From Lepus europaeus (taxonomy: Eukaryota; Chordata; Mammalia; Lagomorpha; Leporidae): a stretch of 64,000 bases of DNA. Numbering within the stretch: the first letter of the stretch is position 1; every line of letters starts with the position of its first letter. The notes beneath the pieces were generated by a model. It searched no databases. It had not been told where the DNA came from and saw nothing but the letters and a program-made list of their open reading frames with translations. The stretch is from the NCBI RefSeq assembly GCF_033115175.1, contig NC_084830.1, positions 38,757,409 to 38,821,408 on the forward strand. Direction: 5' to 3'. A program made the position numbers and the translations under genes. Positions 11,051 to 22,225 of this stretch are shown here, one piece after another.

Positions 11051-11799
11051 CAGAGAGCACTTCACTCATTTTATTTCTTCTTAATTATTAATGTGAGCTT
11101 TAAGCTATGGACTAGATTCTGAGCACTGATTAGCTAAATCACCTAGATGCATTAGTGTTACCATGGTCATTTTTTAGGTGCCCTTAATTTCCAGTATTTC
11201 TGTTTAACCCAAAAGATGTTTAAAGGAGAATTTTTTTTCCTTTTTTGTTTGCTTTTTCTAAGATAATGGGATTTTTTTTTTTTAATGTACATGGCACTTT
11301 TGGTCCTGAATTCTTTTACTTTTGATACATACTGATACTATCACAGGTTGGATGTTGCCTGATTGTATTTTTTGCTAAGGTGCTCAACATTTAAGATAAT
11401 AGAAAGTAGTAAAGTAAAATTCACAGAATATTAGAAGTGGATATTAGAAGATCAGATATTAGAAGTAGAAGTATTTTTTTAAAATGAAGTTAGCATAGTG
11501 GTTTAATCAGCAGTTTTCTACATTTCAAAGAAATCTGTCATACCCATACGTGTTATATATACCTACATGTAAATATAAATCATGCATGCACACATAGTTT
11601 ACCACTGTGTGATGTTACACAGTTTCCTTCAGAAAGGCCATTTTGACATTTTTTGGCACACATCCACCCCCTTAATGTATGTATCTCATGTTAACACCAT
11701 TAGAACCATATCTGTGAAAATGTTACCACCAGCTGCTTTTTCATTATAAGGAAGTTTATTTTAAAAGCATTTAAAAATGCTTCTGAATGTATTTTCATT
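11051..11799 (+). other. Intergenic stretch, nothing firmly recognised
   Basis: AT-rich DNA. A local imperfect duplication (acagaatattagaagtgg / atattagaagatcagatatt / agaagtagaag, 11425-11472) looks like slippage. No gene was seen. Confidence 0.5.
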
Positions 11800-12062
11800 T
11801 CATTTGAGAGGGCTTCCATTCACTGGCTCATTCTCCAGGTGCCCCACCCCCACCCCATAGCTGGTGCTGCTCTGGTCCAGGCCAAAGCCAGAAACCTAGA
11901 ATCCAGGTTTCCTATGTGGATGCCGAGGACCTAACTACTTGAACCATCACCTGCTGCCTCCCAGGGTACACATTAGCTAGCAGCAAGCTGGATTTGAAGC
12001 AGAACACTGGCACTCCAATATGGAATGTGAGTATCTTAACCACCGTGCCAAATGCCCAACAA
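11800..12062 (-). mobile_element. Older C-SINE class, reverse orientation
   Basis: It has the older-class signature: cctgctgcctcccagggtac, attagctagcagcaagctgg, and the head cttaaccaccgtgccaaatg at the right. The older class differs from the ggggccagcg copies in its middle and is more diverged. Confidence 0.82.
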
Positions 12063-12414
12063 ATAGTACTTACCCATTGTTGAGTAAGTACTTTCCATTG
12101 AGTAATGGACTTACCAAGTCCTTCATTTGTAACTGAAATCACAAGCCTATGAACTATAATTCCCAATGGCAAATGACCTAAAAGGACAGAACTTAGATTT
12201 AACTTTAGTCATATCTGAGTCTGCTGTGAGTAAGATGGATCATGAAGTAATATTTATCAAACAGGAGGAATAACTCACCTTCAAGTAGGAATTGACAGAT
12301 GGGATATTGTGCAAACTCACTGAGCTTCATCTTTGACATCTGAAAGATAATTAGCTTTGAGATTACTAAGAGGAATAAGTATACTATTTGTGAAGGCTTT
12401 AAAATATGTTCTGG

Positions 12415-12905
12415 TCACTTGTTGCTGCATAACTACTCCTCCTCCCAAATTTTATGCTTGAAGTAAATAACTACAGTCATTATTCCATTTGCCAATAAAT
12501 AAATTATGTGGGCAGAGCTCAGCAGAATGGACTCTTCCAGCTCCTGCCTTCCTGTGGGACTGAAAGACATCTTCCCAAAAGAGCCTACCTTCGTGGCTGG
12601 CCTGCCAGTGCTGGATGTGGACTGGGAATCCAGTGAGGGCCCCTAGCCAGAAGCCTCAAAACTGTTCCACATGAGCCTTTGCACAAATAGCAGCTTAGGC
12701 CCTTACAGCGTGGAAGCTGGGGTTCAAGAATGCATGAGGCAATATCCTTCAGCAGAAGCTACAAGGCTGCATATAACCGAGTCTTAGAAGTCCCAGGATG
12801 TTACTCCTGACATAATGAAGGCCAATCCATGTTGAGCACGGAAAGAAATAGACTCCAATCCTGCTGAGAGATCAGCAAAGAATTTGTGATCCCTTTAACC
12901 TAATT
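12415..12905 (+). repeat. Ancient interspersed repeat, family not assigned
   Basis: cttgttgctgcataactact at its start, gggcagagctcagcagaatg inside and gaaatagactcc near its end form a phrase series I recognise from a widespread old mammalian repeat. I cannot name the family reliably without a library search. Confidence 0.45.
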
Positions 12906-13234
12906 GCACAGTCTGTGATACATAGAAGAGTGAGGTGCCATTATCAATATTTTAAGATGCAGTTTTAGTCTAGTAAGCATATTTGCTGAAAAAAAAATCA
13001 AATTAATTCTCTGTCACAAGTATGCAATTCTACATATCTTACATTTGTTTATTATAAATACAGAGGTAAAATAATTTGCTTTAGCATATTAAGTTAGAAA
13101 TCAGCTTTGATGCAATTTTAAATATATTTAGACAGTTGGTGGAGAGAAATGATTACCTGTTATTTTCAACTATATTTAAAATGACATCTATTTCAACAAG
13201 GTATGCTAACCTATAAAACCTTGAAAATTATTCA

Positions 13235-13440
13235 ACAATCTAGTGGGTAAAAACCTGGAATCAGATTTTAATCCTACTCCACCTACGGCACGTGGCCTTC
13301 AGCAAGTTGCTAAATCACTTTGTGTTTTAGTTCTTCATCTGTAGAATGGAGATGATAATAGGGATGTGGGAGAATTAATTAATACTCTCAGACATAAGGT
13401 TCTTGGAACATCATCTGGCTCATTGTAAGTGCTTTGGAAT
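13235..13440 (+). repeat. MIR relic
   Basis: It carries the MIR order of motifs: a box-B-like cctggaatcagattttaatc, the core ttcagcaagttgctaaatca, ttagttcttcatctgtagaatgg, and an ending in taagtgctttgg. Confidence 0.7.
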
Positions 13441-13967
13441 GGTCTGGTTTTATTAGTGTTTAAATATCTAAAAAAAACCTCTGAAACATTAATTAAATGG
13501 CATCTTGTATGTGAAAAGTTCTAAAATAGTAGTAGTTTCTCAAGATGAAAATGTGACACCTCTGGGGTCATGGAAGAGAGTTGCAACCCAGAACAGAAGT
13601 CCAAAGAGGAGCAAGAAAATGAAGGAGAAAATGTAACCGCCCACTTGTGCTGAAGTCTAATGGAATTTCAAGACCCAGGAGCCTTGGATGAAAGGACCCT
13701 GCAGAGCCCAGGGCCTGAGGAAAGTACCTTAGTGACAGTGACTCTGGAGAAGGGCTTTATGGGACTCTTAGAACCAAATACTTATCAGATCACCTAGTTC
13801 CCCTTATGTAGCCAACACTGCTAGCTGCATACTTGATATCTATGCAGAGCAGAGAAGAGGTTAATTTAAGGAAAAGTAAGAGAAAAAGCCTGATATTGCT
13901 AGACAGCTACATCAACCCTGACCCGGCTACTTCAAACTTCCGGTTACCTAAAAAAAAGAAACCTCAG
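13441..13967 (+). other. Intergenic stretch, nothing recognised
   Basis: There is no gene or assignable repeat between the MIR relic and the next SINE. Confidence 0.5.
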
Positions 13968-14372
13968 GGCCGAAACTGTGTTATAGTAGGTATGGCATGG
14001 GCACTGGTTTGAGTCCCGGCTACTCCACTTCTGATCCAGCTTTCTGCTATGGCCTGGGAAAGCAGTGGAAGATGGACCAAGTCCTTGGGCCCCTGCACCT
14101 GCATGGGAGACCCAGAGGAGGCTCCTGGCTCCTGGCTTCATATCAGCCCAGCTCCAGCCATTGCAGCCATTTGGGAGTGAACCAGCAGATGGAAGACTCC
14201 TCTCCTCTTCCTCCCTCCCCCTACCCCTCCCCTCTTTCCTCCCTCTCTCCCTCTCCTCCCCCTCCCCTCTCCTCCCCTCTTTCTCTCTCTCTCCCTCTCT
14301 CCCCCTCCCTCCCTCCCTCTCTGCCTCTGCCTCTCTGTAACTGCCTTTCAAAGAAATAAATCTAAAAAAAAA
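13968..14372 (+). mobile_element. C-SINE with a long pyrimidine tract
   Basis: The head is gggccgaaactgtgttatag with a deletion before the box-B-like ggtttgagtccc. The usual (CT)n tail segment has grown to about 140 bases of nearly pure C/T (14194-14336), then aaagaaataaatctaaaaaa. Confidence 0.9.
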
Positions 14373-14660
14373 AAATTTTCTATGTATTTAAGCAATTGTT
14401 GTAGGCTTCTCAGTAGTTACCCACTGAGCAACATTCCCAACCAGTCTACAGATTCTTACATCAGGAATCAAGGCGGGTTGGAGGGTTAAAGGAGATGATG
14501 TATGGGACAGAGAAGGAGAAGTGTGTTAACTGCGTAATAAATGTAGCTAGAGTTGATGGCAGGGTTGTCAGTAAACTGCATCCTTGCCCTTTTCCGAACA
14601 CAATGCAATTTGTATCTTGGACTAGACCATTAGATTTCATCTGGACAAAATGTTTTGAGA

Positions 14661-14933
14661 GGGGCCAGCACTGTGGTATAGCAGGTAAAGTCACTGCTTG
14701 CAGCACTGGCATCCCATATGGGCAACAGTTCATGTCCTGGCTGTTCTACTTCTGATCCAGCTCTCTGCTATGGCCTGGGAAAGCAGCAGAAGATGGCCCA
14801 AGTCCTTGGGCCCTAGCACCTGAGTGGGAGACCTGGAAGAAGCTCCTGGCTCCTGGCTGCAGATCTGCACCTGCTCTGGCTGTTGCAGCAAATTGAGGAG
14901 TGAACCAGGGGATGGAAGTGCACAGTGCTCGCT

Positions 14934-14965
<32 letters not shown>

Positions 14966-15025
14966 GCCTCTCCTCTCTCTGTGTAACTCTGAATTTCAAA
15001 TGAATAAATTTTTTTTTAAAAAAAG
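14661..15025 (+). mobile_element. C-SINE with 9-base target-site duplication
   Basis: A near-complete copy from ggggccagcactgtggtata to the A-rich tail. The repeat gttttgaga flanks it (14652-14660 and 15026-15034). Confidence 0.94.
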
Positions 15026-15269
15026 GTTTTGAGAATTCACAGGATTTGAAAAATCAGTGCTCAAACATTTGAGGACTTGGTCCCCCCATGCCAACCTGGG
15101 ACAACAATGGTGTACTGATGACAAAATACTTTTTAAAAAATTTGCTCTTAAGTGTTTCCAAGTAAGGATACTTAGATATCGGGGTGAGTATTGGGAGGAA
15201 GCTCAAGCCCATAGAAGTTTAATATCCTCCTAGAAGTGCCATGGGAGCTATATTAGGGAGAAATGGCAC

Positions 15270-15470
15270 AGTGCAGTGAGATGGACAAGCATGGGCTCTG
15301 GGGTCAGACACATCACAGCTTGAATTCTGCCTCCACTACTTTTGTGAGTTTTGTGACTGAATAAATCACTTTATTTACCTAAACCTTATTGTCTTATCTG
15401 AAAAATGAGATACTACCCTTAAGGGCTACTGAAAGGATTCAATGATGGACAAGTATGAAAGATATAAAAG
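15270..15470 (+). repeat. MIR relic
   Basis: Motifs in order: agcatgggctctggggtcag, cagcttgaattctgcctcca, tattgtcttatctgaaaaatg and tactgaaaggattcaatgat. These match the MIR consensus layout on the + strand. Confidence 0.82.
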
Positions 15471-15582
15471 AGAAGTTACTTCTGTTTATAAATTATTTTA
15501 CAAGGCAACAAATAAACAATATTCAAAATATTTTTCTCAGTTTCACTATAATAGAATCAAATTGTACTTGAATATTTACTTT

Positions 15583-15892
15583 TTTTAGATTTATTTATTT
15601 GAAAGGCAGAGTGTAAGAGGGAGAGACAAAGGGAGAACTGTGGGTTCATTCCCTAAATGGCCACAACAGGTAGGTGTGGGCCAGGCTGAAGCCAGGAGCC
15701 AGGAATACCATCCTGGTCTCCAAGTGGGTGGCAGGGACCCAAGTACTAGTGCTATCTTCCACTGCTTTCCTAAGTGCATTAACAGGAAGTTGGATCAGAA
15801 GTGGAATAGCCAGGACTTGAACCAGCTCTCCTATATGGGATGCTGGCATCACAAGCAGCAGCTTAACCTACTGCCCCACATGTCAGCCCTTA
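15583..15892 (-). mobile_element. C-SINE, reverse orientation
   Basis: The tail tagatttatttatttgaaag lies at the left and the head ctactgccccacatgtcagc at the right. The full middle is present (ccaggagccaggaatacca). Confidence 0.92.
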
Positions 15893-16009
15893 ATTCTGTT
15901 TTATCTACTGAGTTCTAATTTCAAGTGAACATAGAAATTCTTTGCCTAATAGCTTATAGAATTAGTTTTCTGAAGTTCCCCAGGCTAACTAGAAGAGAGA
16001 GAGAAAAAA

Positions 16010-16479
16010 AAAAAAAGGGGACCAGTATGGACATGAATCTCTCTCTCCATTCACCTTACAAAGGTGAGCAAGACAAAGAGCAGGTGCCATTTTGGACATA
16101 TGTAACAGCTGTGCCAGCTCAGGGCTGCGCCAACTCTCAGCCAAGCAAGAAAACCTGACTGATGGGGAAAAATAACAGGAGGTTAAGACCTAGAGAATGT
16201 GTGGGGCTTATGAACTGTGAGTGTGGAAAAAAAAACAGGGTGTGTGGGAGAACTTACGGTGTTCCTAAGATGTACTCAGTGGGAGATGCCACAAACTCAG
16301 TAACCTTGGCAACCTGGTGGGAGATTGAAGGGGAATCTGAGCTTACACTGAGGACTGCACAGATCCTTTGTGTGGTCCTTGGGATAGAGCAGACGAATAT
16401 TATACCCACAGGGGCCAGTGCTCAGACACTGACTGCCTTCAAGGAGAATAGCTCAGCTAAGCAGAATTACTTCTCTGAT

Positions 16480-16515
<36 letters not shown>

Positions 16516-17395
16516 CCACACCAAACCTGGGTGTGTCACCTTTGCCACACCCTTAACCCTGAAGAACAGAACAGAGCTTTATGGCCACACCCACCACAAG
16601 CCTTTAAGGATTCACCAAAAGCAGACAGTCCACTTAATCTAGAGTCATAGTATAACGAGAAAAGCCACCACAGCGAGGGAAAAAAAAAAAAAAAAAGAAA
16701 CAAAAGAATATCTCCACAACGCCAAGCAACAAATGCAGAAACAGAGGAAACAAGAACAAGGAAGACATTATTATGCCCCCAAATGAACATGACACTCCAA
16801 TACAAGATTATGAAGATGATGAGATAGAAGAAATGCAAGATACAGATTTCAAAAAATTTATGGTAAGAACATTTAGAAGTTCTCAAAACAAATTCATGAA
16901 CTACAGAAAACCTTACTGCACAGGATAGAAAATCTCTCTTGTGAAAATGAAATCTTAAGGAGGAATCTAAATGAATTCTAAAATGTGCAAGAGAGAAACA
17001 TCAGATTACTCTCAGAGGATCTCCAATTAGACTCACAGCAGACTTCTCATCAGAAACCCTACAGGCTAGGAGGGAATGGCGAGATATAGCCCAGGTACTA
17101 AGAGAAAAACTGCCAGCCCAGAATATTATATCCTGCAAAGCTCTCATTTGTAAATGAAGGTGAAATAAAGACCTTTCATAGCAAACAAAAATTGAAAGAA
17201 TTTGTCACCACTTGTCCAGCCCTGCAAAAGATGCTTAAAGATGTGTTACACATAGAAACACAGAAACACGGCCATCAGTAAGAAAGAAGGTAAAGGAAGA
17301 AAACCTCCCAGTAAAAGATCACAGAAAGTTCAAAGCCTATATTAGAAATATCTTTGGGAAAATGGCAGGGCAAAGTTACTACTTAGTTTCCATTT
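16010..17395 (+). mobile_element. L1 fragment: 5' region plus defective ORF1, no ORF2
   Basis: The left part (16010-16680) looks like a L1 5' untranslated region with a (GA)n run at 16483-16511. From about 16690 an ORF1-like frame starts, with NEHDTPIQDYEDDEIEEM at about 16780-16835. At about 16980 the sequence jumps to the ORF1 C-terminal domain (AETLQARREW type, 17038-17080; later the segment reading cagccctgcaaaagatgc). The 3' boundary lies near 17395, about where ORF2 would begin. Homologous DNA occurs in reverse at 52560-53735, which confirms the assignment. Frameshifts and stops make it non-coding. Confidence 0.82.
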
Positions 17396-17744
17396 TGTGA
17401 ATTTTAGATTTTAGCTGCATCTTTTTCCTAGTTCCTTTTGTTGGCCTTGGCATTACAGCCACTTTTTATTGAGATTTTGCCATACAATATAAGCCCCATT
17501 TCTCTATCTCATCAGTTAACCATTAGAATTTGTCAAGTACTCAGTGAAACTGTAACTATTTCTTTGGTGTGGAATGAAAACAAGCATTTATTTATACTTC
17601 CTGGGTACTAACTATAGTGCTAAATGCCTTATGTCCTTCATGGCTAATACTCAGAACAAATGTGATAGAAATTGTCATCCACTCAAACATCAACAGAAAC
17701 ATCAATACATGCCCTTACCCTTGAGGTTGAAAGTAGTATAACTT
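17396..17744 (+). other. Intergenic stretch, nothing recognised
   Basis: AT-rich DNA between the L1 fragment and a SINE. No gene or assignable repeat. Confidence 0.5.
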
Positions 17745-18151
17745 GGGGCCAGTGTTGTGGCATAGTGGATTAAACTGCCACCTGCAGCACCAGCATCCCA
17801 TAGGGGCGCTAGTTAGGGTCCCGGCTGCTCCACTTCCAACCCAGCTTCCTGTTAATCCACCTGGGAAAGCAGAAGAGGTCAGCCCAAGTGCTTGGGCCCC
17901 AGCAACCATGTGGGAGACCCAAATGAAATTCCTGGCTACTGGCTTTAGCCTGGCCCAGCCCTGGCCATTGCAGCCATTTGGGGAATGAAACCCAGCAGAT
18001 GGAAAAATTCATTCTCTCTCTCTCTCTCTCCCTCTCCCTCTCTCCCTCTCTCTCTCTCTCTCTTTCTCCCTTTCTCTCTCTCTCTCTTGCTGCCTCTCCC
18101 TCTCTCTAATTCTGCCTTTCAAATAAATAAATGAATCTTTAAAAAAAAAAG
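17745..18151 (+). mobile_element. C-SINE with long (CT)n tail
   Basis: The head is ggggccagtgttgtggcata, the full body follows, then a C/T tract of about 100 bases (18013-18110) and tttcaaataaataaatgaat. Confidence 0.93.
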
Positions 18152-18289
18152 TAATGCAACTCTTAAACTTGAACTATTTTGCTATTGTATTATGTTTTTC
18201 ACATTTAGAATTTTGGAGAGATTTTTTTCTATTTTTTATTACAGCCATATAGAAAAGATTTATTTTTTTAATCATATGTGCTTTGAAAA

Positions 18290-18645
18290 CATTAAAAGGT
18301 TAGAAAACAACTAGTTCACCATTATTGGGTTGGCTGTAATCAAGTAGGCAGGGAATAACAAGTGTTGGTGACAATGCAGAGAAATGAGAACTCTCATACT
18401 CTGCTGGTAGGGATGTAAGATGGTGCAGGTGCTTTGAAAAATAATCTGTTGGTGGTGCCTCAAAAGTTAAATACAAAGTTATCATGTGACGCAGGAATTT
18501 CACTCCTAGACAGAGACCCAGGAGAAATGACGACTTGTCCATACAAAGACTAAAAATATTCACAGCAGCCTTATTCCTAATAGCCAGAAAGTAGAGACAA
18601 TTCAAACATCTGTCACCTGAAAGATGGATATGTCATTGGTCAATG
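18290..18645 (+). mobile_element. Old L1 3'-region fragment, part 1 of a split element
   Basis: ggtgacaatgcagagaaatg, tgacgcaggaatttcactcc and cacagcagccttattcctaa match the sense strand of the end of L1 ORF2 in old L1M families. The sequence resumes at 19490-19557 and 19871-20060. Confidence 0.75.
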
Positions 18646-19064
18646 CCTCGAGCAACTCACAAGTCTTTATCATGACTCATTTCAAGTCCCTAAAAGCACC
18701 TCATGTTCTCCAAAGTTGTATTTCAGGTTTTCAGTTACATTCCAAGGACAGATGAATCACCAGCCACCCTGGACTGGAATAGACCCTAATGCAAGAGCAA
18801 TGCCCTACATAGATGTTTCAGAAAGTATGTAAAGGTCACCGTTTGCCTCATTTTAATACTAACACCTCTGCCCCAGAAGTTGCTTAAACTTTATTACCAT
18901 AATCTGCAACCTGTATCTGCACTGTATAGACTTGTACTCACCTCCATATGCAGTGACGAGAACTCTTCTCACATACTCACTTCCCCCTAAAATAAAAAAT
19001 ACCCGTTTCATCTGATGATATCACAACTTTGGAAGTGATTTGCCTGTGATCACCTTTTTCGCTA
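18646..19064 (+). other. Unassigned insert inside the split L1
   Basis: About 420 bases separate parts of one old L1. The stretch contains cctaaaataaaaaatacc near 18986, which could be a polyadenylation region of an old LTR, but I cannot assign it. Confidence 0.35.
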
Positions 19065-19078
19065 CAAATCAATCACTT

Positions 19079-19408
19079 TTTTTTTTTTTTAAAGATTTAT
19101 TCATTTGAAAGAGTTACAGAGAGGCAGAGGCAGAGAGGGAGCTCTTCCATGTGCTGGTTCACTCCCAAATTGGTTTCAACGGTCAGAGCTAGGCCTGTCC
19201 GAAGGCAAGAGAGCCAGGAGCTTCTTCTGGGTTTCCCACACAGGTGCAGGGGTCCAAAGAGTTCGGCCCAAGGAAAACTCCACTGCTTTCCCAGGCCATA
19301 GCAGAGAGCTGGATAGGAAGCACAGCAGCCAGGACTCGAACCGGCACCCACATGGGATGCTGGCACAGCAGGCGGCAGCTTTACCCACTATGCCACAGCA
19401 TTGGCCCC
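19079..19408 (-). mobile_element. C-SINE, reverse, with target-site duplication
   Basis: The tail (T-run, aaagatttattcatttgaaa) is at the left and the head (ccacagcattggccccc) at the right. caaatcaatcactt at 19065-19078 pairs with caaatcaattactt at 19409-19422, one mismatch in 14. Confidence 0.94.
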
Positions 19409-19489
19409 CAAATCAATTACTTTGGGTGACAACTCTTTCAATGTGTGTCTGAGCACTCTCTAGCAGGCCAGCCTATGCTGGTGGCTGGG

Positions 19490-19557
19490 TAGCAGGTACA
19501 CAAAATGGGATCTAGCCCTGCAATGGGATATTATTTGTCAAAAAAAGGGAACAAAGT
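19490..19557 (+). mobile_element. Old L1 3'-region fragment, part 2
   Basis: tgcaatgggatattatttgtc fits the L1 phrase that normally follows the segment ending at 18645. It is interrupted on the right by a SINE at 19558. Confidence 0.65.
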
Positions 19558-19870
19558 GAGGCTGGTGCTGTGGCATAGTGGGTAAAGCCTCTGCCTGCAG
19601 TGCCAGCTTTTCATATGAGCACCAGCTTCTATCATGGCTGCTCCACTTCCAATCCAGCTCCCTGCTGTGACCTGTGAAAGCAGCAGAAGATGGCCCAAGT
19701 ACATAGGCCCCTGCACCCACAAGGGGGACTGAAAGAAGCTCCTGGCTCCTGGCTGCGGACTGGCAGCTTCAGCCATTGCGACCATTTGGGGAGTGAACCA
19801 GCGGAAACAAGACCTTTCTCTCTGTCTCTCTTTGTCTGTAACTCTCTCAAATAAATAAATAAATAAATAA
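19558..19870 (+). mobile_element. C-SINE inserted in the old L1
   Basis: The element runs from gaggctggtgctgtggcata to aaataaataaataaataaataa. The 10-base repeat ggaacaaagt flanks it (19548-19557 and 19871-19880), and the L1 sequence continues across the joint. Confidence 0.95.
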
Positions 19871-20060
19871 GGAACAAAGTACTGAAGTGCTGATACATGC
19901 CACTACCTGGATGAACCTCAAAAACACTCTGAAATGAATGAAGTTGGTTATCAAGACCAGCAATGGCATGATCCCATTTATAGGAATTGTCCAGAACAGG
20001 CAAATCTACAGAGACATAAAATAGATTTGTGATTGCTTAGGGGTAAGGAAGGGAAAAGGA
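19871..20060 (+). mobile_element. Old L1 3'-region fragment, part 3
   Basis: gtgctgatacatgccactac, gatcccatttataggaattg and acagagacataaaatagatt follow the L1M 3' untranslated order directly after part 2. Confidence 0.72.
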
Positions 20061-21564
20061 ATCTGGAAGAAGTGTCCAAGAACGGTGACCTAGACAAAGT
20101 TAAACAGAAGAGGAAGACTTTATTGATAGCTACTGCAATGGAGAAGACAGAGAAAACTCCAGTCTGCTGAACTACAAAGCAGGTAGGTTTTGAAGCACCA
20201 GGACAAGCTAGCAGGAAATATTGGCGTGTGATCAGCTCATCTAGGCTTGCTAATGGGCTCTGAAAGCAGTTAGGAGACTGGGAGGGAAGGACACTGGCTT
20301 CCCTGAGGGTTGCATTTAGAGGATGGCCCCTAGGTCCCTGGGAAAGACATCTCTGGGCTGTACTACTGGCAAGGGAGTGGCTGGAGAAACATTCATCTAC
20401 TCTTGCAGAGATGCGATGACATATGCATGGCACTTAGCCCAGTGCCTAGTCTCGTGTGGCAACAGGTAACTGCTTCATGGATATTTAAGGAGGGACCACA
20501 CATGCAGGCACCGCTCTAACCAGTACTGCCCTTGACCTTATACCCCAAGCCCTGGCTCTCCTCTACCGCACGCCTCCCAGACGTCAAGGAGTTCACAGCA
20601 TCAGGGAGACATGGCTGCACCATGCACACTTTTGGACCACACTCCTGGTATGCAGAATCCCAAAGTTTCCTGTCCTAATGGCCGAAGCCTACAGAGAGTG
20701 GCAGCCTGTGGTTCTCCCTGGGTCCATCTTCCCCAGGCCAGATGGAGGGCAGTGAGGTGCTGTGGAGGAACTGAGCGGTGCCCGCTGAGGTGTCCACAGA
20801 CACAAGAACAAGGGCTCTCACAGGGTGGCTTGGGGGCTGCTGAGAGAAGAGCCAAGGGTTAGCTTCCCATAGATCATAGCAAACACTGAGGGCAGAGCAG
20901 GGTCTCGCACTGGAGACAAAACAGAATCCAAAACAGATAGGAATCATATTAAAAACACAGAATTGTGTCTGCTAACTGAAAGAATACTGATAACCCATTT
21001 AACTTTTCCCTCAAAGCCTACTTTGGTCTAAGTCCACAGCTATGGCTCTGGAAGTCCAACTTTCCCCTTGAACACTGCTTGGATTTAACCAGAGTACATG
21101 AAGGATTTCTGCCTGGAGGAGCTGAGCATCGTCACATTTTAAAGTAATGCTTTTGCTTGTTCCCCCGAAAGACTCAAGGCAAAGGAAATCTACGTGTTAT
21201 TATTATGATAATAAAAATGCCTTATCTTTAAGAAATGATTTATGCAATAATATTCTTCTCAGAGGGAAAAAAAAACAGAAAATAAGAAGTGTCAAGGATA
21301 CAGGGGAAGCTATACTTTGGAATGAAAGAATTTGGAAGATATTTCAAAATTAGAGACAAATTATTATTTTTTTTGTCTCTCAACAAATGTCACTTACTGT
21401 GTAACTAACATTTTTATATTTCTCCAAATGTTCACATATATATCAAGGATATTTTATGTATTCAAGTATACTTGATGTAAAAGTTACATGCATGAGTAAG
21501 ACTATGTACACCAAATGTAAGTTTTGTAATGTGAAAAAGGAAAAATGGAACCTTATTATTTTAT
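20061..21564 (+). other. Intergenic stretch, mostly unassigned
   Basis: Bases 20095-20420 have the look of an old antisense LTR (gaagactttattgatagctac near the start), but this is weak. The rest, including a moderately GC-rich part at 20560-20860, holds short open frames on both strands with no recognisable protein. I do not call a gene. Confidence 0.4.
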
Positions 21565-21865
21565 GTTAAAGATTTATTTACTTGAGAGGCAGAATTAGAG
21601 AGAAGTCTTCCATCTGCTGGTTCACTCCCCAAATGGCTGCAAAAGCCAGGGCTGGGCCAATCTGAAGCCAGGAGCCAGAAGCTTCTTCCGGGTCTCCCAC
21701 GAAGGTGCAGGGGCCCAACGACTTGGGTCATCTTCTACTACTTTCCCAGGCCATCAGCAGGGAGTTGGATCAGAAGTGGAGTAGCCAAGACATGAACTGG
21801 CACCCATATGAGATGCCAGTACTGCAGATGGATGCTTAACTTACTATGCCACAGCACTGGTCCCA
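21565..21865 (-). mobile_element. C-SINE, reverse orientation
   Basis: The tail ttaaagatttatttacttga is at the left and the head tatgccacagcactggtccc at the right. Its head lies only about 30 bases from the head of the next copy, giving a head-to-head pair. Confidence 0.93.
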
Positions 21866-21895
21866 GATGTTATTAGTTTAAGAACTCTCATTATT

Positions 21896-22212
21896 GGGGC
21901 TGGCGCTGTGGCTTAGTGGGTTAACGCCCTGGCCTGAAGCGCCGGCATCCCATATGGGCACCATTTAAGACCCGGCTGCTCCACTTCCTGTCCAGCTCTC
22001 TGCTATGGCCTGGGAAAGCAGTAGAGGATGGCACAAGTCCTTGGGCCCCTGCACCCACGTGGGAGACCCAGAAGAAGCTCCTGGCTCCTGGCTTCAGATT
22101 GGCGCAGCTCCGGCAGCCATTTTGGGAGTGAACCATTGGTTGGAAGAACTCTCTCTCTCTCTCTTCTTCTCCTCTCTCTGTGTAACTCTTTCAAATAAAT
22201 GAATCTTAAAAA
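21896..22212 (+). mobile_element. C-SINE with 13-base target-site duplication
   Basis: A full-length copy from ggggctggcgctgtggctta to aaataaatgaatcttaaaa. The exact repeat aactctcattatt flanks it (21883-21895 and 22213-22225), suggesting a fairly recent insertion. Confidence 0.96.
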
Positions 22213-22225
22213 AACTCTCATTATT

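Noticed and set aside
14661-14760. tRNA-like A and B boxes as a real tRNA gene
   Set aside because: They belong to the head of a C-SINE. The cloverleaf is incomplete and the same unit recurs about 30 times.
16162-16650. A 162-codon open frame as a gene
   Set aside because: It lies in the 5' region of an L1 fragment and ends in a (GA)n-encoded Glu-Arg run; no protein family resemblance.
18300-18605. 101-codon minus-strand open frame
   Set aside because: Antisense of an old L1 3' region whose sense strand explains the sequence.
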